The notes beneath the pieces are model-generated. The model was given only the letters and a program-made list of their open reading frames with translations. It had not been told where the DNA came from and made no database searches. The translations under genes were made by a program, and so were the position numbers. From contig NZ_QYLP01000033.1 in the NCBI RefSeq assembly GCF_003614925.1, forward strand, positions 78,623-142,622: a DNA stretch of 64,000 bases, written 5' to 3'. Below are positions 7,709-16,774 of the stretch, in pieces; position 1 is the first letter of the stretch, and every line of letters starts with the position of its first letter. This DNA comes from Arthrobacter celericrescens. Its GTDB lineage: Bacteria; Actinomycetota; Actinomycetes; Actinomycetales; Micrococcaceae.

Positions 7709-8962
7709 TTAGACGGCGGCTGTCTTCAGCGCCTGGGTGAACCGGGTCAGGCCGGCCTGGATCTCGTCGCTGCTGACGTTGAGCGGCGGGATGATGCGGA
7801 TGACGTTTCCGTGGGGACCGCACGTCAGGAGGAGGAGTTCTTCCGGGATGGCCGCCTGCTGGACGGCAAGTGCGGTTGCTGCGTCCGGGGTTCCATCTGC
7901 GGCGGTGAACTCCACGGACTGCATCAGGCCGCGCCCACGCACATCGCCGATTGTGGCGAACTGGCCCTTGAGGCTGTCCAGCCCGGCGCGGAGTTCGTCG
8001 CCGCGGACCAGGGCGTTCTGGACCATGTTCTCGCGCTCGATGACAGCGAGGGTCGCCACGCCCGCGGCAGCGGCGACGGCGTTTCCGCCGTAAGTGCCGC
8101 CCTGCGAGCCCGGCCATGCCTTGCCCATCAGCTCCGTTGAAGCTGCGATGGCCGAGATCGGGAATCCGCTGGCCAGGCCCTTGGCGGTGATGATGACATC
8201 CGGAATGATGCCTGCCCAGTTGTGTCCCCAGAACTTTCCGGTCCGTCCGACGCCGGCCTGGACCTCATCGACGATGAGCACGATGCCGTGCTTGTCGGCG
8301 CGTTCCCGCAGCCCCTGCAGGAAGCCCGCCGGGGTCGGGATGTAGCCGCCGTCCCCGAGGACCGGTTCGATGATGAAGCCGGCAGTGTCGGCCGGGCTGC
8401 TGATGCTGGCCAGCAGCTGGTCCAGTTCCTTCAGGGCGAAGTCGACGGCGGTTTCCTCATCCCAGCCGTAGCGGTAGGCGTGCGGGAAAGGCGCGATGTG
8501 CACGCCGCTCATCAGCGGCGAGAAGCCCGAGCGGAACTTCGTGCCGGCCGTGGTGAGGGAGGCGGCGCCGACGGTGCGGCCGTGGAAGCCGCCGTGGAAG
8601 GAGATGATGTTCGGCCGTCCGGTGGCCATGCGGGCCAGGCGCACCGAGGCCTCTACAGCCTCGGAGCCGGACGTGGCGTAAAAGACACTGTCCAGCCCGG
8701 GCGGCAGGAAGTTTCCCAGCCGTTCGGTGAGCTCAAGCAGCGGCTTGTGCATCACGGTGGTGTACTGCGCATGGACAATCTTCCCCACCTGCTCGCGGGC
8801 TGCGGCCACCACGTCAGGGTGGCAGTGACCGGTGCTGGTGACGCCGATGCCCGTCGTGAAATCGAGGTACTTCTTGCCGTCGGTGGCATAGATCCAGCTG
8901 CCGAGGGCGTGGTCGACGACTACAGGGGTCGCCTGCTTGAGGATGGGACTGAGAGTTGCCAT
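7709..8962 (-). CDS. Class III aminotransferase (4-aminobutyrate type)
   Basis: A PLP-dependent enzyme of 417 residues that moves an omega-amino group to a keto acid. PLP-binding features are visible: the glycine/serine loop TSGSEAVE near residue 98, Asp232 in IVDEVQAGVGRTG, and the Schiff-base lysine Lys261 in IITAKGLASG. It resembles GabT and related omega-aminotransferases; beta-alanine or other diamines remain possible substrates. It lies between an FAD amine oxidase and a GabD-like dehydrogenase in one direction. Its own upstream region holds the operator ATTGTCAACAAT at 8991-9002, so it may begin a second transcript inside the cluster. Confidence 0.85.
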   Translation of the reverse strand: MATLSPILKQATPVVVDHALGSWIYATDGKKYLDFTTGIGVTSTGHCHPDVVAAAREQVGKIVHAQYTTVMHKPLLELTERLGNFLPPGLDSVFYATSGSEAVEASVRLARMATGRPNIISFHGGFHGRTVGAASLTTAGTKFRSGFSPLMSGVHIAPFPHAYRYGWDEETAVDFALKELDQLLASISSPADTAGFIIEPVLGDGGYIPTPAGFLQGLRERADKHGIVLIVDEVQAGVGRTGKFWGHNWAGIIPDVIITAKGLASGFPISAIAASTELMGKAWPGSQGGTYGGNAVAAAAGVATLAVIERENMVQNALVRGDELRAGLDSLKGQFATIGDVRGRGLMQSVEFTAADGTPDAATALAVQQAAIPEELLLLTCGPHGNVIRIIPPLNVSSDEIQAGLTRFTQALKTAAV

Positions 8963-8990
8963 GGGTTCATGCTTTCTTATGGACTGTAGA

Positions 8991-9002
8991 TTGTCAACAA
9001 TT
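8991..9002. promoter_or_regulatory. GntR/FCD operator site 3
   Basis: ATTGTCAACAAT lies 29 bases before the aminotransferase start, in the gap after the oxidase gene. Its position suggests that the aminotransferase and dehydrogenase genes have their own regulated promoter. Confidence 0.65.
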
Positions 9003-9039
9003 TGCGATGTGAGGCGTATCGCTGTGGTGACAGGACGGT

Positions 9040-10176
9040 TTAGCTTGTCTTGAATCGTTCCGGGCGAATGAAGCCCAGGCCGTCGAAGGTCTGCTTTCCG
9101 AGGGCTTCGCGTGCGGCGATGTACCCGAAGCCCGTGGCGTTCTTGAAACCGGCCCCGGAGAAGCCGGTGGCGCAGTAGATCCGGCTGCCATCGCTGATCG
9201 GGCCAAGAAGGGGCTGGCTGTCCTTGGTGTAGAGGTCGGGGAAGGCATCGGTGCGGACGATGTTCGGGATGAGGCCGGGGAAGAACTCGCTGACGGTGTC
9301 CGTGGTTTCTTCGATTTCCGCAGCGGTGAGGTCGCGGGGGACTGCGTCAGGGTCCGGCGTCGGTTTTCCGCGGCCGTCCAGTGTTGCCTTCACCGTGACG
9401 CCGTCGACGGCGGGTGCGCCGTACATGGAGCGGTCTTCGTAGATCCGGATGAAGATGGGGAATTTCTCCGGGGTGAATTGGCTGGCATCGTTGGCGACGA
9501 ACCAGGACAGGAAGATCCTTTTGGTTTCCGTCGCGTTCTCGAGGTAGTCGGGCATGAGCCTGCGGGACCAGCCGCCGGAGGCGACGATGACGTTCTCGAA
9601 GGTCCAGGACTTGCCGCCGGCGGTGACGATGACGCCGTCGTTGGTTTCGGTGATGCTGTCCACGGGGGTGTTGCGGTGGACGGTGGCACCGTTGGCTTCG
9701 GCGGCGGCGACTGCCGCGGTGACGGCGCGGTCGGTGCGCAGGGCACCGGCGTTCGGGTCGTAGACGGCGACGTCGTCCGGGCGGAGGTTGTGTTGCGGGT
9801 ACCGTTCGGCCAGTTCTTGGTGACTGAGGAGCTGGTGTTCGGCGCCGGTGGCTTTGGTGGTTTCCAGGACGGCGTTGATGTAGGGGCCGTTGGCGGTGCC
9901 GATGGACAGGCCGCCGCAGCGGGTGAGAATGTCCTGGCCGGTTTCGGCTTCGAGTTCGGCCCAGAGCCGCTGGGAGCGCTGAAGGATGGGGTAGAAGTCG
10001 GGGTTGCCGCGGTAGATCATGCGGAAGAGGCGGGTGTCCCCGCCCACGGCGCTGCGGCCGTGGGCGGGAGTGGCGGCCTCGAAGCCGACTACCGAGTCGG
10101 ACAGCCGGGATGCTTGCCACAGGGCCATGCTTCCGATACTGCCCAGTCCGATGACTGCGAGTTTTCCGTCGGTCAT
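9040..10176 (-). CDS. FAD-dependent amine oxidase, monomeric sarcosine oxidase-like
   Basis: A 378-residue flavoprotein of the DAO/MSOX family, which oxidises primary or secondary amines or amino acids and releases hydrogen peroxide and ammonia or an amine. The dinucleotide-binding motif VIGLGSIGSMALW is at residues 8-20, and the C-terminal FAD block ATGFSGAGFKNATGFG is present. Family members that bind FAD covalently carry a Cys two residues before a conserved Tyr-Thr. Here the block reads AFPDLYTKD, so Asp occupies that place and the flavin is probably non-covalent. The ATG overlaps the ATPase stop codon by one base (TAATG), which ties its translation to the transporter and suggests that it acts first on the imported compound. 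Confidence 0.85.
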   Translation of the reverse strand: MTDGKLAVIGLGSIGSMALWQASRLSDSVVGFEAATPAHGRSAVGGDTRLFRMIYRGNPDFYPILQRSQRLWAELEAETGQDILTRCGGLSIGTANGPYINAVLETTKATGAEHQLLSHQELAERYPQHNLRPDDVAVYDPNAGALRTDRAVTAAVAAAEANGATVHRNTPVDSITETNDGVIVTAGGKSWTFENVIVASGGWSRRLMPDYLENATETKRIFLSWFVANDASQFTPEKFPIFIRIYEDRSMYGAPAVDGVTVKATLDGRGKPTPDPDAVPRDLTAAEIEETTDTVSEFFPGLIPNIVRTDAFPDLYTKDSQPLLGPISDGSRIYCATGFSGAGFKNATGFGYIAAREALGKQTFDGLGFIRPERFKTS

Positions 10177-10943
10177 TAGAGCACCTTTTCCAGGAAGGAC
10201 CGGGTGCGGGCTTCCTTCGGATTGCCAAGCACTTCGCGCGCATCGCCGCGCTCGACCACGAAGCCCTCGTCCATGAAAAGCAGGGAGTCGGAAACTTCGC
10301 GGGCGAAGCCCATTTCGTGGGTGACGACGACCATGGTCATGCCCTTTTTGGCGAGGTCCTTCATGACAGCGAGGACTTCGCCGACCTTTTCCGGGTCCAG
10401 CGCGGAGGTGGGTTCGTCGAAGAGCATGATTTCGGGGTCCATGGCCAGGGAACGGGCGATGGCCACGCGCTGCTGTTGTCCGCCGGAGAGCTGGGCGGGG
10501 TACTTGAATCCGTGGCCGTCGAGTCCGACGCTGGCCAGCAGTTCGTCTGCCCGGGCGGCAGCCTTCTTCTTGTCCACGCCTTTGACCAGGACCGGGCCGG
10601 ACATGACGTTTTCCTGGGCTGTCATGTTGGGGAAGAGGTTGAACTGCTGGAAGACCATGCCGACCCGGGTGCGCTGCTCGGCCAGCTTCTTCTTGCTCAG
10701 GGCGTGGTAGGCGGTTTCGGTTTCGTGGTAACCGAAGGTTTCGCCGTTGACCTGCAGGACTCCGAGGTCCACCGTCTCCAGGCCGTTGATACAGCGCAGC
10801 AGGGTGGACTTGCCGGAGCCGGACGGGCCGATGATGCAGCAAACCTCGCCGCTGGCGACGTCCAGGTCGATGTTCTGCAGGACCGTCTTATGTCCAAAGG
10901 ATTTGCGGATTCCGCGGGCGTGAATGGTGCCGTCGGTGCTCAT
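10176..10943 (-). CDS. Polar-amino-acid ABC transporter ATPase
   Basis: A 255-residue ATPase of the GlnQ/HisP type that powers uptake through the permease encoded just before it. Walker [10 protein letters not shown] is at residues 39-47, the Q-loop glutamine near 99-100 (VFQQFNLFP), the signature [15 protein letters not shown] from 152, Walker [14 protein letters not shown] from 172 and the switch His in [10 protein letters not shown]. The ATG overlaps the permease stop as ATGA and the stop overlaps the oxidase start, so three genes are translationally chained. Its first codons were apparently copied into the regulator gene at 4339. Confidence 0.93.
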   Translation of the reverse strand: MSTDGTIHARGIRKSFGHKTVLQNIDLDVASGEVCCIIGPSGSGKSTLLRCINGLETVDLGVLQVNGETFGYHETETAYHALSKKKLAEQRTRVGMVFQQFNLFPNMTAQENVMSGPVLVKGVDKKKAAARADELLASVGLDGHGFKYPAQLSGGQQQRVAIARSLAMDPEIMLFDEPTSALDPEKVGEVLAVMKDLAKKGMTMVVVTHEMGFAREVSDSLLFMDEGFVVERGDAREVLGNPKEARTRSFLEKVL

Positions 10944-11866
10944 CGGGCAGCGCCTTCCGGTTGGGCAACCCGCTTGGCCTTGCGCGGCAAGGTGGAGGTT
11001 GCACGGGAGTATCGTTTCTCGAGCTGGGCCTGCGGGTAGCTCAACAGCAGGGTCATCACCAGATACCAGAGGCTGGCGACGATCAGCAGCGGGATGGTTT
11101 CGTAGGTCCGGGCGTAGATCAGCTGGGCGCTTTGGAGCAATTCCGCGACGCCGAGCACGCTGACGAGGGAGGTTTCCTTGAACATGCCGATGAACTGGTT
11201 GCCGGTCGCTGGAATGATCGAGGGCATCGCCTGGGGGATGATGACCTTGCGCATCCGCATGCCGGCGCTCATGCCCAGGGAATCGGCGGCCTCGATTTGT
11301 CCCTTCCCTACGGCGGAAAAACCGCCGCGGATGATCTCGGCCATGTACGCGGCCTGATTGAGGGTCAGGCCCACAAGGGCTGCGGTGATCGGGCCCATGA
11401 TCGCATTCGTGTCCACGGCCGTGCCGATGTCCGTGAACGGGATCCCGATCCTCAGGTCAGGGTAGAGCGCGGAGATGTTGAACCAGAAGATCAGCTGCAC
11501 CAGCACCGGGGTGCCGCGGAACAGGGTGAGGTAGAGGCCCGCGGCGATGGAAACCGGCTTCACGTGGGAAGCGCGCATGACCGCCAAGGCAAGGCCGAGC
11601 AGCGTTCCCAGTGCCATGCTCGCGACCGTGAGGAAAACGGTGAGCACCAGGCCGCGCAGGATCGATTCGGCGAAGAAGTACTTTCCGACGATGCCCCACT
11701 TGAAGTTGGGGTTTGTCAGGACCGAGGCGAGGATCCCGAGGCCGACGAGAATGCTCAGGACCCATCCGGCGTACTCGGTGGGAGTCCGAAGCCGAAGCCG
11801 CGGCTTGAGGGCTGCATCGATGCCACCCATCGTGGTTTCACTTCCTTTGCTGATAGTTGTGACCAT
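10940..11866 (-). CDS. Polar-amino-acid ABC permease
   Basis: A 308-residue inner-membrane permease of the HisM/GlnP type with an N-terminal cytoplasmic region, a long periplasm-facing loop ([13 protein letters not shown]), multiple membrane segments and the ATPase-coupling loop [25 protein letters not shown] single permease gene suggests a homodimer. The ATG at 11866 has GGGGG ten bases upstream and lies 11 bases after the binding-protein stop. It forms a complete importer with the lipoprotein and the ATPase beside it. A close copy is at 4336-5268. Confidence 0.92.
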   Translation of the reverse strand: MVTTISKGSETTMGGIDAALKPRLRLRTPTEYAGWVLSILVGLGILASVLTNPNFKWGIVGKYFFAESILRGLVLTVFLTVASMALGTLLGLALAVMRASHVKPVSIAAGLYLTLFRGTPVLVQLIFWFNISALYPDLRIGIPFTDIGTAVDTNAIMGPITAALVGLTLNQAAYMAEIIRGGFSAVGKGQIEAADSLGMSAGMRMRKVIIPQAMPSIIPATGNQFIGMFKETSLVSVLGVAELLQSAQLIYARTYETIPLLIVASLWYLVMTLLLSYPQAQLEKRYSRATSTLPRKAKRVAQPEGAAR

Positions 11867-11877
11867 GGAGGCGCCCC

Positions 11878-12786
11878 CTAGTTGAGCTTGGCGTCGGTGA
11901 TGGCGCCGGACTCAAGACCCCAGGTCTCGAGGGACTTCTTGTACTCGGGGGTCTCCAGGACGGACTGGATGGCGGCCTGCAGGGCGGGGGTCAGCGGTGA
12001 GCCCTTCTTCACGCCGATAGCGGTGACGTCGCTCGAGCCGACATTGACCCGGCCGAGGAGGGTGAAGGAGTCCGGCTGCTGCTTCGCGGCCCACCCGAGT
12101 GCGGTGGTGTCGTAGAGGATGCCGTCGATCCGCTTGGAGTGCAGTTGGGTCAGGGCTTCCTGGACGTTGGGCAGCGTGACGGCGTTGATCGCCGGCTGTC
12201 CCTTCGAGGTGCAGGTCTGCTCCGAGAGGGCCGGGAGGCGCTTGAGCTGGCCGGTGGAGCCGGCAGTGACGGCGATGTTCTTGCCGCACAGGGTCTCCAT
12301 GCTGAGGTTCAGCGGGTTGCCCGCGGCCACGGCCACGGAGCTGCCGGCCTTGAAGTAGTCAATCATGTCGAGCACCTCGAGCCGTTCTTCGGTCTTGGAC
12401 ATGGTGGTGGCCGTGAAGTCATAGCGGCCGCCATCGATGCCCGGGACGATCGTGTCGAACTTCGTGTCCTCGAACTTCAGCTTCAGGTCCAGCTTCTTTG
12501 CGATGAGCCGCGCGATGTCCGGGTTCAGGCCGATCGGCGTCTGGTTGTCCTCCGCGAGGAACGTCGTCGGCGGGTAGTGCAGGTCCATCGCGACCGTCAG
12601 TTCGCCCTTGTCCTTGTAGGACTGCGGAAGCAGGCTGACAGCCTTGGCATCGGGCTGGATGCCTGCCGAGATGTCGGCGGTGTTCGAGCTCTGCGGGTCC
12701 TGCGTCGCGGCAGCGCCACAGGCGCTCAAAGCCATCAGCACCGCAAGTCCGGTAGCGGCAGTCTGGATCTTGCTCATTGTCTTCAT
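11878..12786 (-). CDS. Amino-acid/amine ABC substrate-binding lipoprotein
   Basis: A 302-residue family 3 solute-binding protein anchored to the outer face of the membrane. The signal peptide ends in the lipobox LSAC with the lipidated Cys at residue 23. The mature domain has the family landmarks PPTTFLAEDNQTPIGLNPDIA and RYDFTATTMSKTEER. It captures a small polar amine or amino acid; the exact ligand cannot be read. The ATG at 12786 is chosen because AAGGGA lies upstream at a suitable distance. It is the first gene of the leftward operon, facing the HAD gene across a 418-base centre that holds two operator sites. Confidence 0.9.
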   Translation of the reverse strand: MKTMSKIQTAATGLAVLMALSACGAAATQDPQSSNTADISAGIQPDAKAVSLLPQSYKDKGELTVAMDLHYPPTTFLAEDNQTPIGLNPDIARLIAKKLDLKLKFEDTKFDTIVPGIDGGRYDFTATTMSKTEERLEVLDMIDYFKAGSSVAVAAGNPLNLSMETLCGKNIAVTAGSTGQLKRLPALSEQTCTSKGQPAINAVTLPNVQEALTQLHSKRIDGILYDTTALGWAAKQQPDSFTLLGRVNVGSSDVTAIGVKKGSPLTPALQAAIQSVLETPEYKKSLETWGLESGAITDAKLN

Positions 12787-12982
12787 GATGCTTCCCTTCA
12801 AAAATGGGTTTCAGGTGAAGTTGGTTTCGCCGAACGAGTGGGTATTTTCGGAGGGCTTCCAAGTGGCGTCCTTGTCAGTTCGGAAGCCGGTCCCAGGGGC
12901 AATCGGGGAGGTGTTGGGTTCAAAGTGCTGTGATACGGGTCTCGTTCTGCATCCACTGCCTATGCAACTCCTCAAATCGCAG

Positions 12983-12994
12983 ATTGTCAACAAT
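12983..12994. promoter_or_regulatory. GntR/FCD operator site 4 in the divergent centre
   Basis: ATTGTCAACAAT followed by CGACGATA, the same extension seen next to site 1. Read leftward it contains TTGACA, which could be the -35 of the transporter operon, so a bound regulator would block the polymerase. The rest of 12787-13204 holds site 5 and the rightward promoter and no gene. Confidence 0.7.
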
Positions 12995-13061
12995 CGACGA
13001 TAAGTGAAATATTTGGCGCGGGTTTGGGCCCCGGGTTACATGAGAAGGTTTCGCAACAGAA

Positions 13062-13073
13062 ACTGTTGACAAT
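13062..13073. promoter_or_regulatory. GntR/FCD operator site 5
   Basis: ACTGTTGACAAT differs from the other sites at one base. It covers the -35 element of the rightward promoter. Confidence 0.6.
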
Positions 13074-13095
13074 CTACAATTCTGGGACCTACAGT
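13066..13095 (+). promoter_or_regulatory. Promoter of the rightward catabolic operon
   Basis: TTGACA at 13066-13071 and TACAGT at 13090-13095 are separated by 18 bases. The -35 lies inside operator site 5, consistent with repression by steric block. Confidence 0.6.
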
Positions 13096-13204
13096 CAAAG
13101 CATCTGGTTCTCGACGCCCAGGAATCTCCGGCCCCCCACACGACCTGAAGCGGGACGGCGGACCACCGGGCGTCCCGCAAAAGTCATCTATGAACGGACG
13201 AATT

Positions 13205-13876
13205 ATGGCAACCACCAACCGGCCGAAGTACATCTCCTTCGATGTCTACGGCACTTTGATCAACTTCGACATCGATCCCACCACGCGTCGCCTGCTGGAT
13301 GGCCGCCTGCCTGAAGAAGAGTGGCCCGCGTTCAAGAAGGTCTTCCGCGGGTACCGCTTCGACGAGGTCTGTGGTGCCTACAAGCCCTACGAGCAGATCC
13401 TCCAGGACTCCTTCGACCGCGTGTGCAAGTACTGGGGCATTGAGTCGAACGAGGATGCCGGCGCACAGTTCGCCGAGGCTGTCCGCGGCTGGGTTGCCCA
13501 CGAGGACGTGCCGGCCCCGCTGAAGCTCATGGGCGACAACTACAAGTTGGTGGCCCTGTCCAACGCCGATAACAGCTTCCTGGACATCAGCATCCCGAAG
13601 CTCGGCGCTGAGTTCCACGCCGTGCTGACCGCTGAGCAGGCCCAGGCCTACAAGCCGCGCTACCAGGCCTTCGAGTACATGCTCGACACCCTGAACGCCA
13701 GGCCGGAGGACTTCCTGCATATCTCTTCGCACACCCGCTACGACGTGCACCCGATGCACGACATGGGCTTCCGGAACCTCTGGCTGCTGGACCGTGGCTA
13801 TGACCCCATTGGCCCGGGCTATGACCTCAACGTTGCTAAGTCCCTGGACGAGATCAACAAGCACCTCGGTCTCTAG
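13205..13876 (+). CDS. HAD hydrolase, haloacid dehalogenase type II-like with altered active site
   Basis: A 223-residue HAD-superfamily protein. The nucleophile motif FDVYGTL places Asp13 as the attacking residue, motif II is LSNAD, and motif III is the Lys in AYKPRY. In L-2-haloacid dehalogenases the last motif reads SSNxxD; here it reads SSHTRYD, with His in place of the catalytic Asn and one extra residue. Dehalogenation is therefore doubtful, and a different hydrolysis linked to the neighbouring amine oxidase seems more likely. The ATG at 13205 has GGA seven bases upstream; an ATG five codons earlier has none. It leads the rightward operon. Confidence 0.8.
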   Translation: MATTNRPKYISFDVYGTLINFDIDPTTRRLLDGRLPEEEWPAFKKVFRGYRFDEVCGAYKPYEQILQDSFDRVCKYWGIESNEDAGAQFAEAVRGWVAHEDVPAPLKLMGDNYKLVALSNADNSFLDISIPKLGAEFHAVLTAEQAQAYKPRYQAFEYMLDTLNARPEDFLHISSHTRYDVHPMHDMGFRNLWLLDRGYDPIGPGYDLNVAKSLDEINKHLGL

Positions 13877-13903
13877 ACCGACTTCGAGGCGAAAGGCCAT
13901 CCC

Positions 13904-15181
13904 GTGAAACTCATCCCTTACTGGCTGGACACAGCCGAACCTTCCGGCGATTACCGCAGCACCCCTGTCCCGGAAGCTGTCGACGTCGCGATCATCGGTG
14001 CCGGGTTCACCGGCCTCTCCGCTGCGCTTGAGTTCGCCCAGCAGGGTGCGAGCGTCGCCGTCTTCGAACGCCACACCGTGGGCTGGGGCGCGTCCGGCCG
14101 CAATGGCGGCATGGCCACCACCGGCCTGGCCATTGGATTCAGCACGGCGGTCAAGCGGTACGGGGTGCCCCGCGCCGTGGAGATGTTCCGTGAGTACAAC
14201 GACGCCATTGACAGCATCGAGAAGCTGGTCCATGACCACGCCATCGATTGCGACTTCAACCGCTTCGGAAAGCTCTCGCTGGCCTACCACGAGTCGCACA
14301 ATGACGGCTTCAAGAAGTCCCAGGAACTGCTGGCCAAGCACGTGGACCACTATGTCACCCTCATCCCGAAGGCCGACATCCACAGTGAGATCGGCACCGA
14401 CTTCTACAAGGGAGCGATGCTCGACCCGAAGGGCGCGGGACTCCACGTCGGTAAGTTCGCCCACGGCCTCGCAGGGGCAGCCGCAACGGCCGGCGCGCTG
14501 ATCTGCGAAAACGCGGGAGTGACCGAGCTCAAGCGGGTCAGCGGCACCGTGCACGATGTCCACACCACCCGGGGTATCACCCGTGCCAAGCAGGTCCTGG
14601 TCGCCACCAGCGGCTACACCGGCAGCATTACGCCGTGGATGCAGCGCCGCGTGATCCCGGTGGGCAGCTTCATTATTGTCACGGAGCCGCTGCCCGAAGA
14701 CGTGGTGAACCGGATCCTCCCCAACAGGCGCCAGGCCTCGGACAGCAAGATGCTCACCTACTACTTCCGCATCACGCCCGACAACCGGCTCCTCTTCGGC
14801 GGGCGGGCGCGCTTTGCGCTCTCGAGCCCCGACTCGGACGTCAAGAGCGCAGAGATCCTCCGCAAGGCGATGCTCGAGCTCTTCCCGTACCTGTCCAACG
14901 CCAAGGTGGACTACATCTGGGGCGGCCTGGTGGATCTGTCGATGGACCAGATGGTCCACGCCGGCGAGCACAATGGGCTTTTCTACTCGCTCAACTACAG
15001 CGGCCATGGCGTCCAGATGGCGGCCCACATGGGCAAGCGGATGGCGCATTACATGGGCGGAGACAAGAGCGCCAATGTGTGGGAAGACCTGAAGAACCCG
15101 CCCGTTCCCGGCCACTTTGGTCCGCCGTGGTTCCTGCCCTTCATTGGGGCGGCCGCGAAGATCATCGACCGGATCAAATAG
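13904..15181 (+). CDS. FAD-dependent amine oxidase, gamma-glutamylputrescine oxidase-like
   Basis: A 425-residue flavoprotein of the DAO superfamily, closest in pattern to PuuB and related oxidases. The N-terminal region has the hallmark YW...PxxD-type start and the FAD motif IIGAGFTGLSAALEF from residue 30, followed by GWGASGRNGGM, typical of this subfamily. A C-terminal block YSGHGVQMA closes the FAD site. It should oxidise an amine to an aldehyde, with peroxide and ammonia as by-products. The GTG start has GAAAGG eight bases upstream. The next gene is an aldehyde dehydrogenase, which fits sequential oxidation of the same carbon. No gamma-glutamylputrescine synthetase lies beside it, so putrescine is only one possible substrate source. 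Confidence 0.85.
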   Translation: MKLIPYWLDTAEPSGDYRSTPVPEAVDVAIIGAGFTGLSAALEFAQQGASVAVFERHTVGWGASGRNGGMATTGLAIGFSTAVKRYGVPRAVEMFREYNDAIDSIEKLVHDHAIDCDFNRFGKLSLAYHESHNDGFKKSQELLAKHVDHYVTLIPKADIHSEIGTDFYKGAMLDPKGAGLHVGKFAHGLAGAAATAGALICENAGVTELKRVSGTVHDVHTTRGITRAKQVLVATSGYTGSITPWMQRRVIPVGSFIIVTEPLPEDVVNRILPNRRQASDSKMLTYYFRITPDNRLLFGGRARFALSSPDSDVKSAEILRKAMLELFPYLSNAKVDYIWGGLVDLSMDQMVHAGEHNGLFYSLNYSGHGVQMAAHMGKRMAHYMGGDKSANVWEDLKNPPVPGHFGPPWFLPFIGAAAKIIDRIK

Positions 15182-15251
15182 ACCAGCTGGCCAGCAGGGA
15201 CCGGCTGGCCAGCTACCAACCACCCAATCACCCACCTAGCCAAGGGACCAC

Positions 15252-16757
15252 ATGTTGCCATCAACAATCCTCGATGACGCGCGCCCGGAAACGGGGGACA
15301 GCCGCTCAGAAGTCGCCAACCTTCCTGGAGGTGCCTTCCTTGAAGGGCGCTGGCAGACCGGCGGGATGACCCTTGAGGTCAGGGATCCCCAGGACGGATT
15401 CGTCGTGGGGCATGTGTGCGCCTCCGCGCCGGAGGACGTCAAGCGTGCCATCGGCCATATCCAGCGCGATCTGCAGCTTGCAGACTGGCCCCTTCGTGCC
15501 CGGCGCGAGGCGCTGGAGAAGGCTGTGCAGTTGCTGGGTGAGCAGTCCGGGCGCTTCGCTTCCATCATCGCGGCGGAGAGCAGCAAGACAATCAGCGAGG
15601 CCGAGCGCGAGGTGCGCCGCTGCCAGGAAACCCTGCGGTTGTCCGCCGCCGCGGCGGAAGAGCTGGTGGGGGAAACGCTGGCCTTCGAGGACAGCCTGGC
15701 CGCGGGGGCCAAGGTCGGCTGGTACAGCCGGAAGCCCGTGGGCATCGTCGCGGCGATCACGCCGTTCAACGATCCGCTCAACCTGGTGGCGCATAAACTC
15801 GGCCCGGCCCTGATCGGCGGCAACGGCGTCGTGCTCAAACCGTCCGGGCGGACACCGCTGAGCGGACTCGCGCTGGTACAGCTGTTGTTGGAAGCCGGAG
15901 TTCCGTCGGGACGGATTGCAGCGATCGTCACCGGCGAGGGCGTGTCCGAAGCGCTGGTCACCGATCCGCGGGTGGACTTGATCTCCTTCACGGGCGGCCC
16001 GGTAACTGCGGACCGGATCGCCGCCGCTGCAGGAGCGAAGAAGATCCTGTCCGAACTCGGCGGCAACAACGCCACGATTGTGTGCGCTGACGCTGATCCC
16101 GAAACCGCAGCGGCTGCGATCGTGGCAGGTGCGTTCGGGGTGGCCGGGCAGAACTGCCTGTCGGTGCAGCGGGTATATGTACACATCTCGCTCTACGACC
16201 GTGTCCTGGAGCACGTAGTCCGCGGCACCAAGTCGCTGAAAGCCGGGCCCAAGTTCGACCGCGCCACCGACATCGGGCCGCTGATTTCCGAGGCCGAGGC
16301 CCGCCGCGTGGAGGAATGGGTCGACGAAGCCACAGCGGCTGGGGCCACCCTGCACGCCGGCGGCAAACGACGGGCCGCCTATTACGAACCGACAGTCCTG
16401 ACTGATGTGCCTTCGAAATGCCGGGTCATCCGGGACGAGGTGTTCGGCCCAGTGGTGAGCATCCTGCCGTTCATCGAGGTCCAGGACGCCGTCTACGCAG
16501 CCAACAACACCGAGTATGGCCTGCAGGCCGGGGTGTTCACCCGGTCCATTGACCAGGCCTTGTCGATCGCGGACAAGCTGCACGTCGGCGCCGTCGTCAT
16601 CAACGAAACCAGCGACGTCCGGATCGATTCCATGCCTTTCGGCGGCTTCAAGAAGTCCGGCGTCGGGCGCGAAGGCGTCCGGCATGCCGTCCGTGAAATG
16701 ACCGAACCCAAGAACACGATCGTCAACCTCGGCGACCCCGCAGTAGCACCGGCCTGA
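15252..16757 (+). CDS. NAD(P)-dependent aldehyde dehydrogenase
   Basis: A 501-residue aldehyde dehydrogenase with Asn173 in TPFNDPLN, Lys196 in VLKPS, Glu268 in SELGGN and nucleophile Cys302 in AGQNCLSVQR. The PFNDPLNLVAHKLGPA block resembles lactaldehyde, phosphonoacetaldehyde and non-phosphorylating glyceraldehyde-phosphate dehydrogenases more than GabD. It probably takes the aldehyde produced by the preceding oxidase to an acid. The ATG has AAGGGA just upstream. It lies 70 bases after the oxidase gene and 17 bases before the dehydrogenase gene in a single operon. Confidence 0.85.
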   Translation: MLPSTILDDARPETGDSRSEVANLPGGAFLEGRWQTGGMTLEVRDPQDGFVVGHVCASAPEDVKRAIGHIQRDLQLADWPLRARREALEKAVQLLGEQSGRFASIIAAESSKTISEAEREVRRCQETLRLSAAAAEELVGETLAFEDSLAAGAKVGWYSRKPVGIVAAITPFNDPLNLVAHKLGPALIGGNGVVLKPSGRTPLSGLALVQLLLEAGVPSGRIAAIVTGEGVSEALVTDPRVDLISFTGGPVTADRIAAAAGAKKILSELGGNNATIVCADADPETAAAAIVAGAFGVAGQNCLSVQRVYVHISLYDRVLEHVVRGTKSLKAGPKFDRATDIGPLISEAEARRVEEWVDEATAAGATLHAGGKRRAAYYEPTVLTDVPSKCRVIRDEVFGPVVSILPFIEVQDAVYAANNTEYGLQAGVFTRSIDQALSIADKLHVGAVVINETSDVRIDSMPFGGFKKSGVGREGVRHAVREMTEPKNTIVNLGDPAVAPA

Positions 16758-16774
16758 AGGCAAACGGAGAATCC

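Noticed and set aside
13904..15181. A standard Puu putrescine pathway around the PuuB-like oxidase
   Set aside because: No gamma-glutamylputrescine synthetase or PuuD-type hydrolase is in the cluster; the glutamine-synthetase-like gene at 34712 is in another operon with an amidohydrolase.
13184..15235. A 683-residue open frame on the minus strand opposite the HAD and oxidase genes
   Set aside because: It is a shadow of high-GC codon use; the plus-strand genes have clear family motifs and the antisense product has low-complexity Val/Gly/Arg-rich sequence with no recognisable domain.
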